Shown: one piece after another, positions 9,084 through 16,975 of the stretch
Layout of the letters: the number at the start of each line of letters is the position of its first letter
Numbering within the stretch: position 1 is the stretch's first letter
Origin: Roseiarcus sp963772555
GTDB taxonomy: Bacteria > Pseudomonadota > Alphaproteobacteria > Rhizobiales > Beijerinckiaceae
Direction of reading: 5' to 3'
Assembly: GCA_963772555.1 (NCBI GenBank)
Contig: CAVYXQ010000007.1
Coordinates: forward strand, 620,001-684,000
Length of the DNA stretch: 64,000 nucleotides
Notes under the pieces: model-generated
What the model was told of the DNA's origin: nothing
The model's input: the letters and a program-made list of their open reading frames with translations, nothing else
The model's database searches: none
Made by a program: the position numbers and the translations under genes

Positions 9084-10612
9084 CGATACAGCCATGTCTC
9101 GCTCGCCGGGTGGTTGTCCAAGTTGAGCGTCAGTCTCAGCTCAGAATAACTTTCCGAGCCCGGGTCGAGATCGAAAATGACCCGCACGGAACGCCGCTCC
9201 TTGTAGGGGAAGAGCCGCGTCGAAACGATCTTGCCGGGATTGGCGTGAAGATCGGCCGTGGCGCTCGCCGCCTTCTGCGCGTCGGCGAAAGCGTCGCCGG
9301 CCATCTCCACCGTAAAGCGCTGATAAGAACCATTTTTGCCGTTGCGGCTCGACACGCAGAGGGCCAGCGGAGGGCGCGAAGGCGGCGTCCAGCACCAGAA
9401 CTGGCGATAGGCGAGCGACTGGGTCGTGTTTGCCGCCATGCCGGCCTTGGGCCGCCACTGCGCGATGATATTGGCGTTGTTTTCCGATGCCGCGGGGATT
9501 TCTAGGAGACGCAGATCGCCTTCCCCCCATTCGCCGATCGGCTCGATCCAGAGCGTCGGGCGCAATTCCCACCGCCCCTCGTCGTCGTAGAAGGCGTCGA
9601 AAGCGCGCGAGCGCTGAAGGAGTCCGAAGCCGTGCGGATTGACGTCGGCAAAAGCCGAGATTTGCAGCGTCTCACGATTGCTGACCGGGCGCCACAGCCA
9701 TTCGTCCTTGCCCGACTGGATTTGCAGGCCGGTGACCTCGTAAACGGCGGCTCGCCAGTCGTCCGGGCGCCGGTGATCGAGCGGGCTGAACAGATAGGCC
9801 GCAGCCATCGCGCCGATGCCGAGCTTGTCGGTCGCGACCCGCGCGATCAGCGTCATTTCGGTGTCGATGATCGTCGTGTCGAGCGAGCGGATGGTGAAGC
9901 GAAAGGCGCCCGTTACGCTTGCCGAATCGAGCAGCGCATACATCGTCAGCGCGTCCGAAGCGGGCGTCGGCTTCTCGACCCAGAACTCCCTGAACAAAGG
10001 GAATTCCTCACCCGGCTCGTCCCCCGTACGGATCGCCAGGCCGCGCGCCGTCACGCCGAAGTTCTGCCCGCGTGCGCGCGAGCGATAGAAGCTAGCGCCC
10101 TGAAAGATCGCCACGTCCTGGAAGCCCTCGTCCGACGCCTTGAGGATGCGCAATCCGGAAAAGCCGAGGTCGCCCATTGTGGCGGGCGGCTTCAGCTTGC
10201 CGAAGTCGAAGTCGGCCGGGTCGTAGATGACCTTCTGGGAGAAGCCGTTTTCGACGATGTTGATCACGATCGGGGTCGTATAGACGAAACCCCGATGTAG
10301 CGGCTCGAGCGAGAATCCGACCTTGTCGTTGGCCCAGATCGCGGTCCCGGGAACGCGGCGGATCGAGGCGTATTGCTCGAAATTGAGATTGGAAAAAACA
10401 CTGGGCAAGGGCGCGTCGGGCGCCTTGAACGGCTTGGAAGCGAGCTGGACGGCCGCCTTCAGCGCCGTGTCGGGCGCGAATGGAACCGGCTGTGCCAGCG
10501 GCTCCGCGGCAGCCGGGCGGACGCCCCCGCGGACCGACGCGGCCGCCATCGCTCCCCGCAGAGCCAATTCCAGAAACTCGCGACGCTGCGTTGCCGGCAT
10601 TGTACTCTTCAT
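9071..10612 (-). CDS. opgG: Glucan biosynthesis protein OpgG/OpgD
   Basis: A periplasmic protein of 513 residues needed for branching or release of osmoregulated periplasmic glucans. The N-terminus has a twin-arginine signal (QRREFLELA, then an Ala-rich hydrophobic stretch), which is more typical of OpgD than OpgG in E. coli; both belong to the MdoG family. Family segments such as FEQYASIRRVPG, FFREFW-like FPLFREFWVEKP and QFWCWTPP are present. I chose ATG 10612 because the Tat signal follows it; the longer open frame adds 80 codons outside the family. Its stop overlaps the opgH start, implying translational coupling. Confidence 0.9.
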   Translation of the reverse strand: MKSTMPATQRREFLELALRGAMAAASVRGGVRPAAAEPLAQPVPFAPDTALKAAVQLASKPFKAPDAPLPSVFSNLNFEQYASIRRVPGTAIWANDKVGFSLEPLHRGFVYTTPIVINIVENGFSQKVIYDPADFDFGKLKPPATMGDLGFSGLRILKASDEGFQDVAIFQGASFYRSRARGQNFGVTARGLAIRTGDEPGEEFPLFREFWVEKPTPASDALTMYALLDSASVTGAFRFTIRSLDTTIIDTEMTLIARVATDKLGIGAMAAAYLFSPLDHRRPDDWRAAVYEVTGLQIQSGKDEWLWRPVSNRETLQISAFADVNPHGFGLLQRSRAFDAFYDDEGRWELRPTLWIEPIGEWGEGDLRLLEIPAASENNANIIAQWRPKAGMAANTTQSLAYRQFWCWTPPSRPPLALCVSSRNGKNGSYQRFTVEMAGDAFADAQKAASATADLHANPGKIVSTRLFPYKERRSVRVIFDLDPGSESYSELRLTLNLDNHPASETWLYRWTA

Positions 10613-10927
10613 TCGCTCGCCGCCACCCTGGCGCGAGGCGGGCGGACCGGCGTTTTCACTTCGGACAGACTGAATAATCAGAGCCTTATGGAGCAAGCCC
10701 TCCGCCGCCATATGCGTTCTGGCGAACGCTGTTGTACAGGCTTTTTTGCGGCGCAGCGAGACGCATTTTTTTCCAACGACCAAGGAGAAATTTTGCCCGC
10801 GGTTCCTCCGGCCGGTGGAACCGGCGACCGTCTTCAGCAATAACGCCCGCAACGGCGATTCGGGAGCAGTTCGCCCGCGGCTTTTGCGGAGCTCGCTTTC
10901 TCCCCGTCAGGATCAGGAGCACAACGC
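10613..10927. promoter_or_regulatory. Divergent intergenic region opgG/glmU
   Basis: The 315-base spacer between two divergent genes must carry both promoters. It holds A/T-rich patches around 10765-10795. I see no convincing gene or inverted repeat here; AGGAG at 10914-10918 is the glmU ribosome site. Confidence 0.45.
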
Positions 10928-12271
10928 ATGAGTTCCCCTCGCCGCTGCCTCGCCATTGTTCTTGCCGCCGGCGAGGGCATACGCATGCGCTCGAGCCGGC
11001 CGAAGGCCCTGCATACGGTCGCCGGTCGTTCGATGCTCGCTCATGTCCTCGCCGCGGTGCGCGAGGCGGGGGCGGACGAGGTCGCCGTTGTCGTCGGCCC
11101 GGATCGCGATGATGTCGGTCAGGAGGCTCGGACAGCCGCGCCGGGTGTCGCCGTCTTCGTGCAGCGCGAGCGCCGCGGCACAGCCCATGCGGCGCTCGCG
11201 GCGCGCGACGCGATCGCACGGGGATACGACGACATACTCGTCGCCTACGCCGATATTCCGCTGCTTCGCGGCGCAACCCTGGCCGCGATGCGCGGCCGCC
11301 TCGCCGAGGGCGCCGGCCTCGCCGCGCTCGGCTTCACCGCCGCCGATCCGGCGGGATACGGCAGACTCGTCGAGCATGGCGGCCGCCTCATCGCCATCCG
11401 CGAGGACAAGGACGCCAGCGCCGCCGAGAAGGCGGCGCGCCTTTGCAACGCCGGGCCGATCGCTTTCCTTGGGCGCGAAGCGCTCGGCATGCTGGAAGCG
11501 GTGCGGCCCGTGAACGCCCAGGGCGAATATTACCTGACTGATCTGGTCGAGATCGCCAACGCACGCGGCCTCTCCGCTCGAACGGTCGAAGCGGAGGAGG
11601 CCGAGGTCATGGGCGTAAACGACCGCGTGCAGCTTGCCGCGGCGGAGGCGGCGATGCAGGCGCGACTGCGCCGACAAGCGATGCTCGAGGGCGCCACGCT
11701 CATCGCGCCGGAGACCGTGTTCCTGTCCTTTGACACGAGGATCGGCCACGACGTCCTGATCGAGCCGCATGTGGTGATCGGGCCGGGGGTCGTGATCGAA
11801 GACGGCGCTGCTATCCACGCTTTCTCGCATCTCGAGGGCGCCCGCGTCGCCGGCGGCGCCTCGATCGGCCCCTTCGCCCGCTTGAGACCCGGCGCCGACG
11901 TCGCCGCCAGGGCGAAGGTCGGCAATTTCGTCGAGATCAAGAAGGCGACGATCGAGGCGGGGGCCAAAGTCAACCACCTAAGCTATATCGGCGACGCCCG
12001 CGTCGGGGCGAACGCCAACATCGGCGCGGGCACGATCACCTGCAATTACGACGGCTTCCTGAAGCACAGGACAGACATCGGCGCCGGCGCCTTCATCGGT
12101 TCCAACTCGGCCCTTGTCGCCCCAGTGGCGATCGGCGATAGAGCCTATGTCGGCTCAGGCTCCGTCATCACCAAGAACGTCGAGGCGGACGCGCTCGCCG
12201 TCGCGCGCGGCCGGCAGGAGACGCGCGCCGGCTGGGCGAAAGCCTTTCGCTCCAGGCATCGCCAGGATTGA
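10928..12271 (+). CDS. glmU: Bifunctional UDP-N-acetylglucosamine pyrophosphorylase / glucosamine-1-phosphate N-acetyltransferase
   Basis: Makes UDP-GlcNAc for peptidoglycan and lipid A. The N-terminal nucleotidyltransferase domain (about residues 1-230) carries LAAGEGIRMRSSRPKALH, the C-terminal left-handed beta-helix (about 250-430) carries hexapeptide repeats and the ITCNYDGFLKHRT acetyltransferase segment. Length (447) is normal. The usual GxGTRM motif reads GEGIRM: the Thr is Ile, encoded by ATA, one transition from ACA. Start ATG 10928 follows AGGAG. In related genomes glmS is often near; here an accessory block separates the two by about 6.4 kb. Confidence 0.95.
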   Translation: MSSPRRCLAIVLAAGEGIRMRSSRPKALHTVAGRSMLAHVLAAVREAGADEVAVVVGPDRDDVGQEARTAAPGVAVFVQRERRGTAHAALAARDAIARGYDDILVAYADIPLLRGATLAAMRGRLAEGAGLAALGFTAADPAGYGRLVEHGGRLIAIREDKDASAAEKAARLCNAGPIAFLGREALGMLEAVRPVNAQGEYYLTDLVEIANARGLSARTVEAEEAEVMGVNDRVQLAAAEAAMQARLRRQAMLEGATLIAPETVFLSFDTRIGHDVLIEPHVVIGPGVVIEDGAAIHAFSHLEGARVAGGASIGPFARLRPGADVAARAKVGNFVEIKKATIEAGAKVNHLSYIGDARVGANANIGAGTITCNYDGFLKHRTDIGAGAFIGSNSALVAPVAIGDRAYVGSGSVITKNVEADALAVARGRQETRAGWAKAFRSRHRQD

Positions 12272-12633
12272 ACTCTTTCTTATGTGGCCGCCAAGGACCT
12301 GACGAGCCGCCCGGTGACCGGGGCGAAGGCGACGACGACCTTCCGGGGCGGCCCGAAGAGGCTCTGCCTACCGCAGTCCTTGCGCCGACTATGCACCTGA
12401 ATTAGCAATATGGGAATTCGGCTAACAGGTCGGCCGAACAACGGGACGATCTGCCGCCGAACCAGCTCAAGCTTGGCAGGGCTAACGATAGGCAAACGCA
12501 ATGGGGTGAACCTAAGTCTATAAGTTTTTGCATCGACAAAGATTGTGCATCGGCCTGGGCCCCGTAACACAACGTCTCAGTCCGCTCGGTCTCGGAAATC
12601 CTGGGCAAATTTGGCCGCAAAACGGGGAAACTT
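12272..12633. other. Intergenic region after glmU, no gene recognised
   Basis: A 362-base stretch with lower G+C toward its right end. It holds two copies of TGCATCG about 20 bases apart (around 12529-12552). I see no supported gene and no strong terminator after glmU. Confidence 0.4.
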
Positions 12634-12828
12634 ATGGCGAAAAAAGATACTCGGGTATGCACTCTTGCGGACATCACGTCGCCCAAAAGAACCGAATCTC
12701 CGGGACCCACGCCCGAGGAGGGCGCCCGCCTCGTGCGCGCTTTCCTTGGGGTCAAAAACTCAACCGTTCGCAATGCAATAGTCAGTTTGGTCGAACAAAT
12801 GTCGAAGGCTCTTTCGGACATCGCATAG
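12634..12828 (+). CDS. Small conserved-looking protein, 64 residues, function unknown
   Basis: A short soluble protein beginning MAKKDTRVCTL behind CGGGGAA, about six bases from the ATG. The C-terminal half (EEGARLVRAFLG then VRNAIVSLVEQM) resembles the amphipathic tail found at the ends of some rhizobial helix-turn-helix regulators, but no DNA-binding helices are present, so it may be a stand-alone tail domain or a degraded regulator. This comparison is from memory of family patterns, not a search. It lies between glmU and the luxR-luxI pair and converges with the next small gene. Confidence 0.5.
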   Translation: MAKKDTRVCTLADITSPKRTESPGPTPEEGARLVRAFLGVKNSTVRNAIVSLVEQMSKALSDIA

Positions 12829-12846
12829 CAATGCCTTTGCGAAAGG

Positions 12847-13071
12847 TTATCCAAACTTAAGCGTTCTGACTTCTGCAAAGAGAGGAGATTCCGCCGACGA
12901 GAAACCCCGCGAGACATCTGACCGCGGTGGCTGGCGAGCTGCGCACTCCCGCGCTTCGTCGATTGCCATATTAATCATGTATGTCAAGTTATTTGCCTCG
13001 ATTGATAACGATAAATCCCCGCAGCGGCGGAGGCTAATTTCAATCGATTCGAGGGTTTCCAGCCGAGACAT
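12847..13071 (-). CDS. Small protein of unknown function, 74 residues
   Basis: Starts at ATG 13071 behind GGGAGAGGTCAGG on the minus strand, a good ribosome site. The sequence begins MSRLETLESIEISLRRCGDL and has a central NLTYMINMAIDEARE helix, a pattern typical of short alphaproteobacterial helical proteins. An upstream in-frame start at 13110 is less likely. It ends 18 bases from the converging 12634-12828 gene. No function can be given. Confidence 0.5.
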   Translation of the reverse strand: MSRLETLESIEISLRRCGDLSLSIEANNLTYMINMAIDEARECAARQPPRSDVSRGFSSAESPLFAEVRTLKFG

Positions 13072-13399
13072 CCTGACCTCTCCCTGCGCGAGCCGAGCGC
13101 GGCTGCGCAAGACTCACACTTGTGTCATAGACGGACAACTAACATATATGAGGGGATTTGCGCAATTGGCGCAACCGACGGTTGTCGCGCGCCAAATCGT
13201 CCGCCCCTTCGCTCGGCGTGCACAATTCGGGCGCATGCAGAAGCTCCAACAGCCACGGCGAGAACCAAGCTCTACGAGTTCAGCGTAGATGAGTCCTCCA
13301 ACTGTCGGGGGCAGTAATGCCGCAAGCCGTCTCAGGCGCAAGAACAGGATCGGTTTGCGCCATCCAGACGGCTTGAACATTTTGCTTTCTGGACGCGCT
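13072..13399. other. Intergenic region with a short inverted repeat
   Basis: This 328-base stretch lies upstream of the 74-residue gene and downstream of luxI. It contains TTGCGC (13158-13163) and GCGCAA (13169-13174) separated by five bases, a possible operator-like site. No convincing gene is seen. Confidence 0.4.
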
Positions 13400-14098
13400 C
13401 TAAGCGGCCTCGAGCTCTCTTTCGTGGCGGGGCGAGCCCGGCCGCTCTCCGCACTGACCCTCGAACAGCAGGGGTGACGCGAAGCGGGGCTCCAACACCG
13501 GGCCTCGAATTCCCATTGCATCTCGGATCGCCTGCAGCGGACCGACGCCGGTGTCAAACAGCCCCGCGAAGCTCATAGTTTTCCCGATTCGGGTTGGTTT
13601 GCCGATGATCTGCGGGTTGCAGCCGGCTGCCTTCAGCATCCGGAAAACTCGGGTGTCGAAGACGGCGACCATCTGGGTCCATCCCGACAGAAGCGCGATC
13701 TCTCCGATGCCGGCAAGCAATTCCGCGAACGCCGGGCTGACGCCGCCCCGGTGCCTTTCCGGCGCCTCCGGAAGAAGCGTGCAAATCCTCGAAACCTCCC
13801 AGATCGTTGCGCTTTCGACGATCTCGTCATCGCGGAGCAAGAACGGAAAGACGTCGCGTAACATGTTCCGGCCAATCGTCGGCAGCAGGCGGAGTGAACC
13901 TCTGTACTCGCCGCTGTCCGGGTCCAGCGAGATAAGGTACACCGGGTCCTGCTCGTCGAATTCGTCTCGCTCGTGTCCGTTTTCGACCGAAACGTCCCAG
14001 CCCAGTCGATCAAAAAAAATCTCGGCGCGGTTGCGAAACATCGCTTGGACTTCTTTGGAGGAGTGTGTCGGGCGTGAACCTTCTATTACTCTGATCAA
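13400..14098 (-). CDS. LuxI-family acyl-homoserine lactone synthase
   Basis: Makes the homoserine-lactone signal from S-adenosylmethionine and an acyl donor. Conserved LuxI residues are present: Arg and Phe in MFRNRAEIFF, Trp in RLGWDV, the two Asp in RDEFDEQD, Arg in GSLRLLPT, and Glu-Arg in WEVSRICTL. I chose TTG 14098 because GGGAGG (14104-14109) sits five bases upstream and the resulting start LIRVIEGSRP matches the usual LuxI N-terminus; longer in-frame starts at 14197 and 14281 run back toward or into luxR. The C-terminus extends about 30 residues past the fold. Same strand as luxR, 110 bases downstream. Whether the acyl donor is acyl-ACP or an aryl-CoA cannot be read. Confidence 0.88.
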   Translation of the reverse strand: MIRVIEGSRPTHSSKEVQAMFRNRAEIFFDRLGWDVSVENGHERDEFDEQDPVYLISLDPDSGEYRGSLRLLPTIGRNMLRDVFPFLLRDDEIVESATIWEVSRICTLLPEAPERHRGGVSPAFAELLAGIGEIALLSGWTQMVAVFDTRVFRMLKAAGCNPQIIGKPTRIGKTMSFAGLFDTGVGPLQAIRDAMGIRGPVLEPRFASPLLFEGQCGERPGSPRHERELEAA

Positions 14099-14208
14099 GT
14101 GTGCCTCCCATCTTGTGGCAAATTCGTCATACTCCTGCCCGCTGATGGACTGCAACCCGGTATAGTTGTTAGTAGACCTAACAAATCTGCTAGTCATAAT
14201 TGTCGTGA

Positions 14209-14955
14209 TTATTTCAAAGCCTGCGCCGGTATAATTCCGCTCGCAATTGCGACGGCAACAGCATGCGTAACATTGATACAATTTAGTTTGTGACGTGAGG
14301 TATCAAGGTAAAATTTTACTGTAGAAAACGATACTCCCAAGATTGCCGCAATATCTTTATATGTTTTTCCTCTTGCCGACCAAATCAAACACTGCAATTC
14401 CCGTTCGGATAGTTTGACGTCAGGCCGCGGAAGCGCAAAATCTTTCGAGGCGGCGTTGTCAATCAGAAGGGATATAATGTTCAACTTGCTGATATTCGTA
14501 CTCTTGTACTCAAGCCATTCGTCGTGCGAGTGGTTGCTGGTAAATGAAACAATTGATACCCAATCTTTTCGTCCCCTTATCGGAATAGAAAGTCCATTCC
14601 GACCGATGTCGTGCGCCATTGCGTCTTCCATGAACGAGATGATCGCTGCATCCTCGGTAATCAACTCCTGCCAATCAAAGGGAAGAATGGCGAAGCGCCC
14701 ACGCTTGATCACAGGATCAATTTTAATGTATTGCCTTTCAAAATACCGGAATTGCCAATTCGTAGAATAGGTCACGACGGCGGTCAGCGTGCTTAAATCA
14801 TCACTCTGGCCTTTCGCCATCCTGATGTAGGAAATATGACAAAGGCCGAGATCGGCCGCGAGCGTCCTCAGCGTCTCTTGGAGCGGCTTGTTTTCTCCGC
14901 TAAATATGGCGTCCGTCAGCTTTTCAGCTGCGGCGTCAATATTTAATGTTGACAT
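14209..14955 (-). CDS. LuxR-family quorum-sensing transcription factor
   Basis: A 248-residue regulator. The N-terminal autoinducer-binding domain keeps the expected residues: Trp in STNWQF, Tyr/Phe in FRYFERQY, Asp-Pro in IKIDPV, Trp in PFDWQ and Gly in GLSIPI. The C-terminal helix-turn-helix begins LSERELQCLIW and includes KTYKDIAAILGVSFSTVKF. Start ATG 14955 follows GGAGGTGG. The gene is strikingly A+T-rich: bases 14281-14340 contain 20 G or C of 60, against roughly two thirds in flanking core genes. It directly precedes luxI and presumably senses its product. Confidence 0.9.
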   Translation of the reverse strand: MSTLNIDAAAEKLTDAIFSGENKPLQETLRTLAADLGLCHISYIRMAKGQSDDLSTLTAVVTYSTNWQFRYFERQYIKIDPVIKRGRFAILPFDWQELITEDAAIISFMEDAMAHDIGRNGLSIPIRGRKDWVSIVSFTSNHSHDEWLEYKSTNISKLNIISLLIDNAASKDFALPRPDVKLSERELQCLIWSARGKTYKDIAAILGVSFSTVKFYLDTSRHKLNCINVTHAVAVAIASGIIPAQALK

Positions 14956-15148
14956 AGCGCGTCCACCTCCAGCTCCAACAGCGGCTCGCCGGCGAAGCCG
15001 TATTACCCCGCGCAGGTTAGCCGCCGGGGGTTCTTCTCCACAAATGCGCGAAGGCTGGCCCTCTCGTCGAGCGTCGCCATCCCGCTGCTGATTCGGCGGC
15101 GATTTTCCGCCGATCGAAACAAAGGTTAACATATTCTGGGTCCGACGT
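14956..15148. promoter_or_regulatory. Spacer between copD and luxR with a 7-bp inverted repeat
   Basis: Contains TCGGCGG (15093-15099) and CCGCCGA (15107-15113) with a seven-base spacer. It may end copD transcription or act as an operator ahead of luxR. No lux-box-like dyad was clear by eye. Confidence 0.4.
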
Positions 15149-16018
15149 TCACTTGGGATCGAGGAGGGCGAAGACGCTGACGAGGGCCACCACGATCGTT
15201 CCGAGTGCGGCTTCGATGAGGCTGGTCGTCCTCAGGACGGCGAGCGCGCCCGCGCCCCGCCCGAGACGCGGCGCGACGACGAAGCGATTCGTGAGCGCGA
15301 GTGCGATCATCAGCGCGACAACGAGCAGCTTCGCATCGAGAAGCTCGCGGTAGGGCGTCGTCGGCGGGAAAGGCGCGTGGCCGGAGATGAGCATGACGTT
15401 GGCGGCGCCGGTCATCACCAGCGCCGCTACCACGAACTGCCCCCAGAAGGAGAAGCGCATCATCGCCGTCACCGCGTCCCGACGCAGGCGCTCATCGGCA
15501 TAAGCCGAGACGCACATGGCAAAGGGGATCAGGCCGCCGAGCCAGGCGCCGGCGGTCAGCAGGTGCGCGGCGTGATTGGCGCGCTGAGCCATGCCCTCAA
15601 GCCCGGTTCGCATCGCCGCATGGCCGACGAGCGCCAGGCTCGCGAGCGTCAGGCCCGAGACAATCGCAATCGAAGTCCAGCGCGGACCCGGCGCGAAGGC
15701 GAGGGCGACCAATGCGGCGGCGAGTGCGAGATGGGCGATCCATGCGTTGCCGAAGGCGGTGTCTGTCAGCACGGCAAGCAACGTGCCCGGATCGATCGCG
15801 GCGCTCCAGTCCTCCGCCATCGACGCCGCCTCCAGCGCCAGCCACAGAATCGCGGTGACGAGCGCGATAACGCTCGCCGCCGCGACAAGAGGTCGCAGTG
15901 TCCGAGTTAGTGTTTTGCGCAGCGCCTCGGGCGCGGCAAGTCGGAGATAGGCGCTCGCGCCGAAGGCGAGCATCGCCGCCATGAAGTGGGCAAAGCGGCA
16001 GATGACAAGCGCCGTCAA
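15149..16018 (-). CDS. copD: Copper resistance D domain membrane protein
   Basis: A 289-residue polytopic inner-membrane protein of the CopD family, linked to copper uptake or homeostasis together with CopC. About eight hydrophobic segments are visible, starting with VICRFAHFMAAMLAFGASAYLR; the His in CRFAHF and in QRANHAAHLLTAGAWLGG are candidate metal sites. The start is TTG at 16018, which gives the family-typical N-terminus; no ATG fits better. It is the last gene of the copper cluster, 45 bases after the PCuAC gene. Confidence 0.87.
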   Translation of the reverse strand: MTALVICRFAHFMAAMLAFGASAYLRLAAPEALRKTLTRTLRPLVAAASVIALVTAILWLALEAASMAEDWSAAIDPGTLLAVLTDTAFGNAWIAHLALAAALVALAFAPGPRWTSIAIVSGLTLASLALVGHAAMRTGLEGMAQRANHAAHLLTAGAWLGGLIPFAMCVSAYADERLRRDAVTAMMRFSFWGQFVVAALVMTGAANVMLISGHAPFPPTTPYRELLDAKLLVVALMIALALTNRFVVAPRLGRGAGALAVLRTTSLIEAALGTIVVALVSVFALLDPK

Positions 16019-16063
16019 GCGCGTCTCTTCATGCCGTTAGCAAAGCCTGATCGCGAGACGCGC

Positions 16064-16561
16064 TCACATCTTCATGCCGCCCATCGCTCCGCCTTTCATC
16101 GCCGCGGGTCCCGCGGCGCCGACGGCCATCACCGGGAAATGCACCTCGATCGGTCCGGCGTGTTCGAAGTTCAGCGTCGCCTCGACCGTCTCGCCTTTCT
16201 TCAAGGGACGGGTCAGGTGGGTGAACATCAGGTGATAGCCGCCTGGCGCAAGGCCGATCGAGGCATGGGCCGGGATGCTGAGGCCGCCCTTCACCTCCTC
16301 CATCTTCATCACGCCGCCTTCCGTTTTCATCTGATGGACTTCGACGGTGGCGAAATCCGCCGATCCGCCGGTCAGACGGTCGGGCGCCGCGCCCTTGTTG
16401 CGAATGGTGAGATAGCCGGCGCCGACGTCAGCGCCTTTAGGCGTCGCGCGCGCCCAAGGCTTCTGAATGACGATGTCGCCCGGCTTCGCGTCCTCCCCGA
16501 AGGCAGGAGCGGCGCCCGCCGCGACGGCTAGCGCGAGCGCGAGGGACTGAAGGCTCTTCAT
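16064..16561 (-). CDS. PCu(A)C copper chaperone
   Basis: A periplasmic Cu(I) chaperone of 165 residues with a cleavable signal peptide (cleavage probably after PAFG). The PCuAC copper motif is present: His and Met in VEVHQMKTEGGVMKMEEV and the pair in GGYHLMFTHL. Such proteins metallate the CuA site of cytochrome oxidase or hand copper to other sites. The C-terminus is Met- and Gly-rich (MKGGAMGGMKM), adding possible copper ligands. SD AAGGAA precedes ATG 16561. It sits between copC and copD. Confidence 0.9.
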   Translation of the reverse strand: MKSLQSLALALAVAAGAAPAFGEDAKPGDIVIQKPWARATPKGADVGAGYLTIRNKGAAPDRLTGGSADFATVEVHQMKTEGGVMKMEEVKGGLSIPAHASIGLAPGGYHLMFTHLTRPLKKGETVEATLNFEHAGPIEVHFPVMAVGAAGPAAMKGGAMGGMKM

Positions 16562-16592
16562 CGGTTCCTTGCTCCGAAAGTTTTGGGTTCGA

Positions 16593-16958
16593 TCACGGCT
16601 TCACCGTGAACTGGAAATCGCCCTGCGTATGATGGGTGTCGACCGACACCGCATGCCAGCGCACTGTGTAGAGGCCGGGCGACAACGGTTTCTCGATCGG
16701 CACGACCAGAACGCTTGCATTGTCCGCTTCGGTCTTGGCCCGTCCGAGCGGCACGCTGCCGCCGCCGACCGACGTCAGCGTGACGCCGGAGAAGCGCGGC
16801 TCCACGCCTTCGCTGAATTCGAGTCGGATTTGGTGCGCGGAGGCGACGGTTCCGCCGACGGCGGGGGTCGCTTTCTCGAGCTGGGCGTGGGCGAAAGCCT
16901 GCGTCGCGGCGAGCGCGAAGGCGAGCGAAGCGGCGATTTTGAGGATGGATGTGCGCAT
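16593..16958 (-). CDS. copC: CopC-type periplasmic copper-binding protein
   Basis: A 121-residue protein: signal peptide ending QAFA, then mature HAQLEKATP, where the N-terminal His forms the Cu(II) brace known for CopC. The C-terminal YTVRWHAVSVDTHHTQGDF segment provides the second His and acidic ligand. It is expected to deliver copper to CopD. Start ATG 16958 follows AAGGAG eight bases upstream. It is followed 31 bases later by the PCuAC chaperone gene. Confidence 0.93.
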   Translation of the reverse strand: MRTSILKIAASLAFALAATQAFAHAQLEKATPAVGGTVASAHQIRLEFSEGVEPRFSGVTLTSVGGGSVPLGRAKTEADNASVLVVPIEKPLSPGLYTVRWHAVSVDTHHTQGDFQFTVKP

Positions 16959-16975
16959 GGGTCAGTCTCCTTGGG

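Noticed and set aside
14099..14281. Longer luxI start sites at 14197 and 14281
   Set aside because: No good ribosome site, non-family N-terminus, and the 14281 start overlaps luxR; TTG 14098 has GGGAGG five bases upstream.
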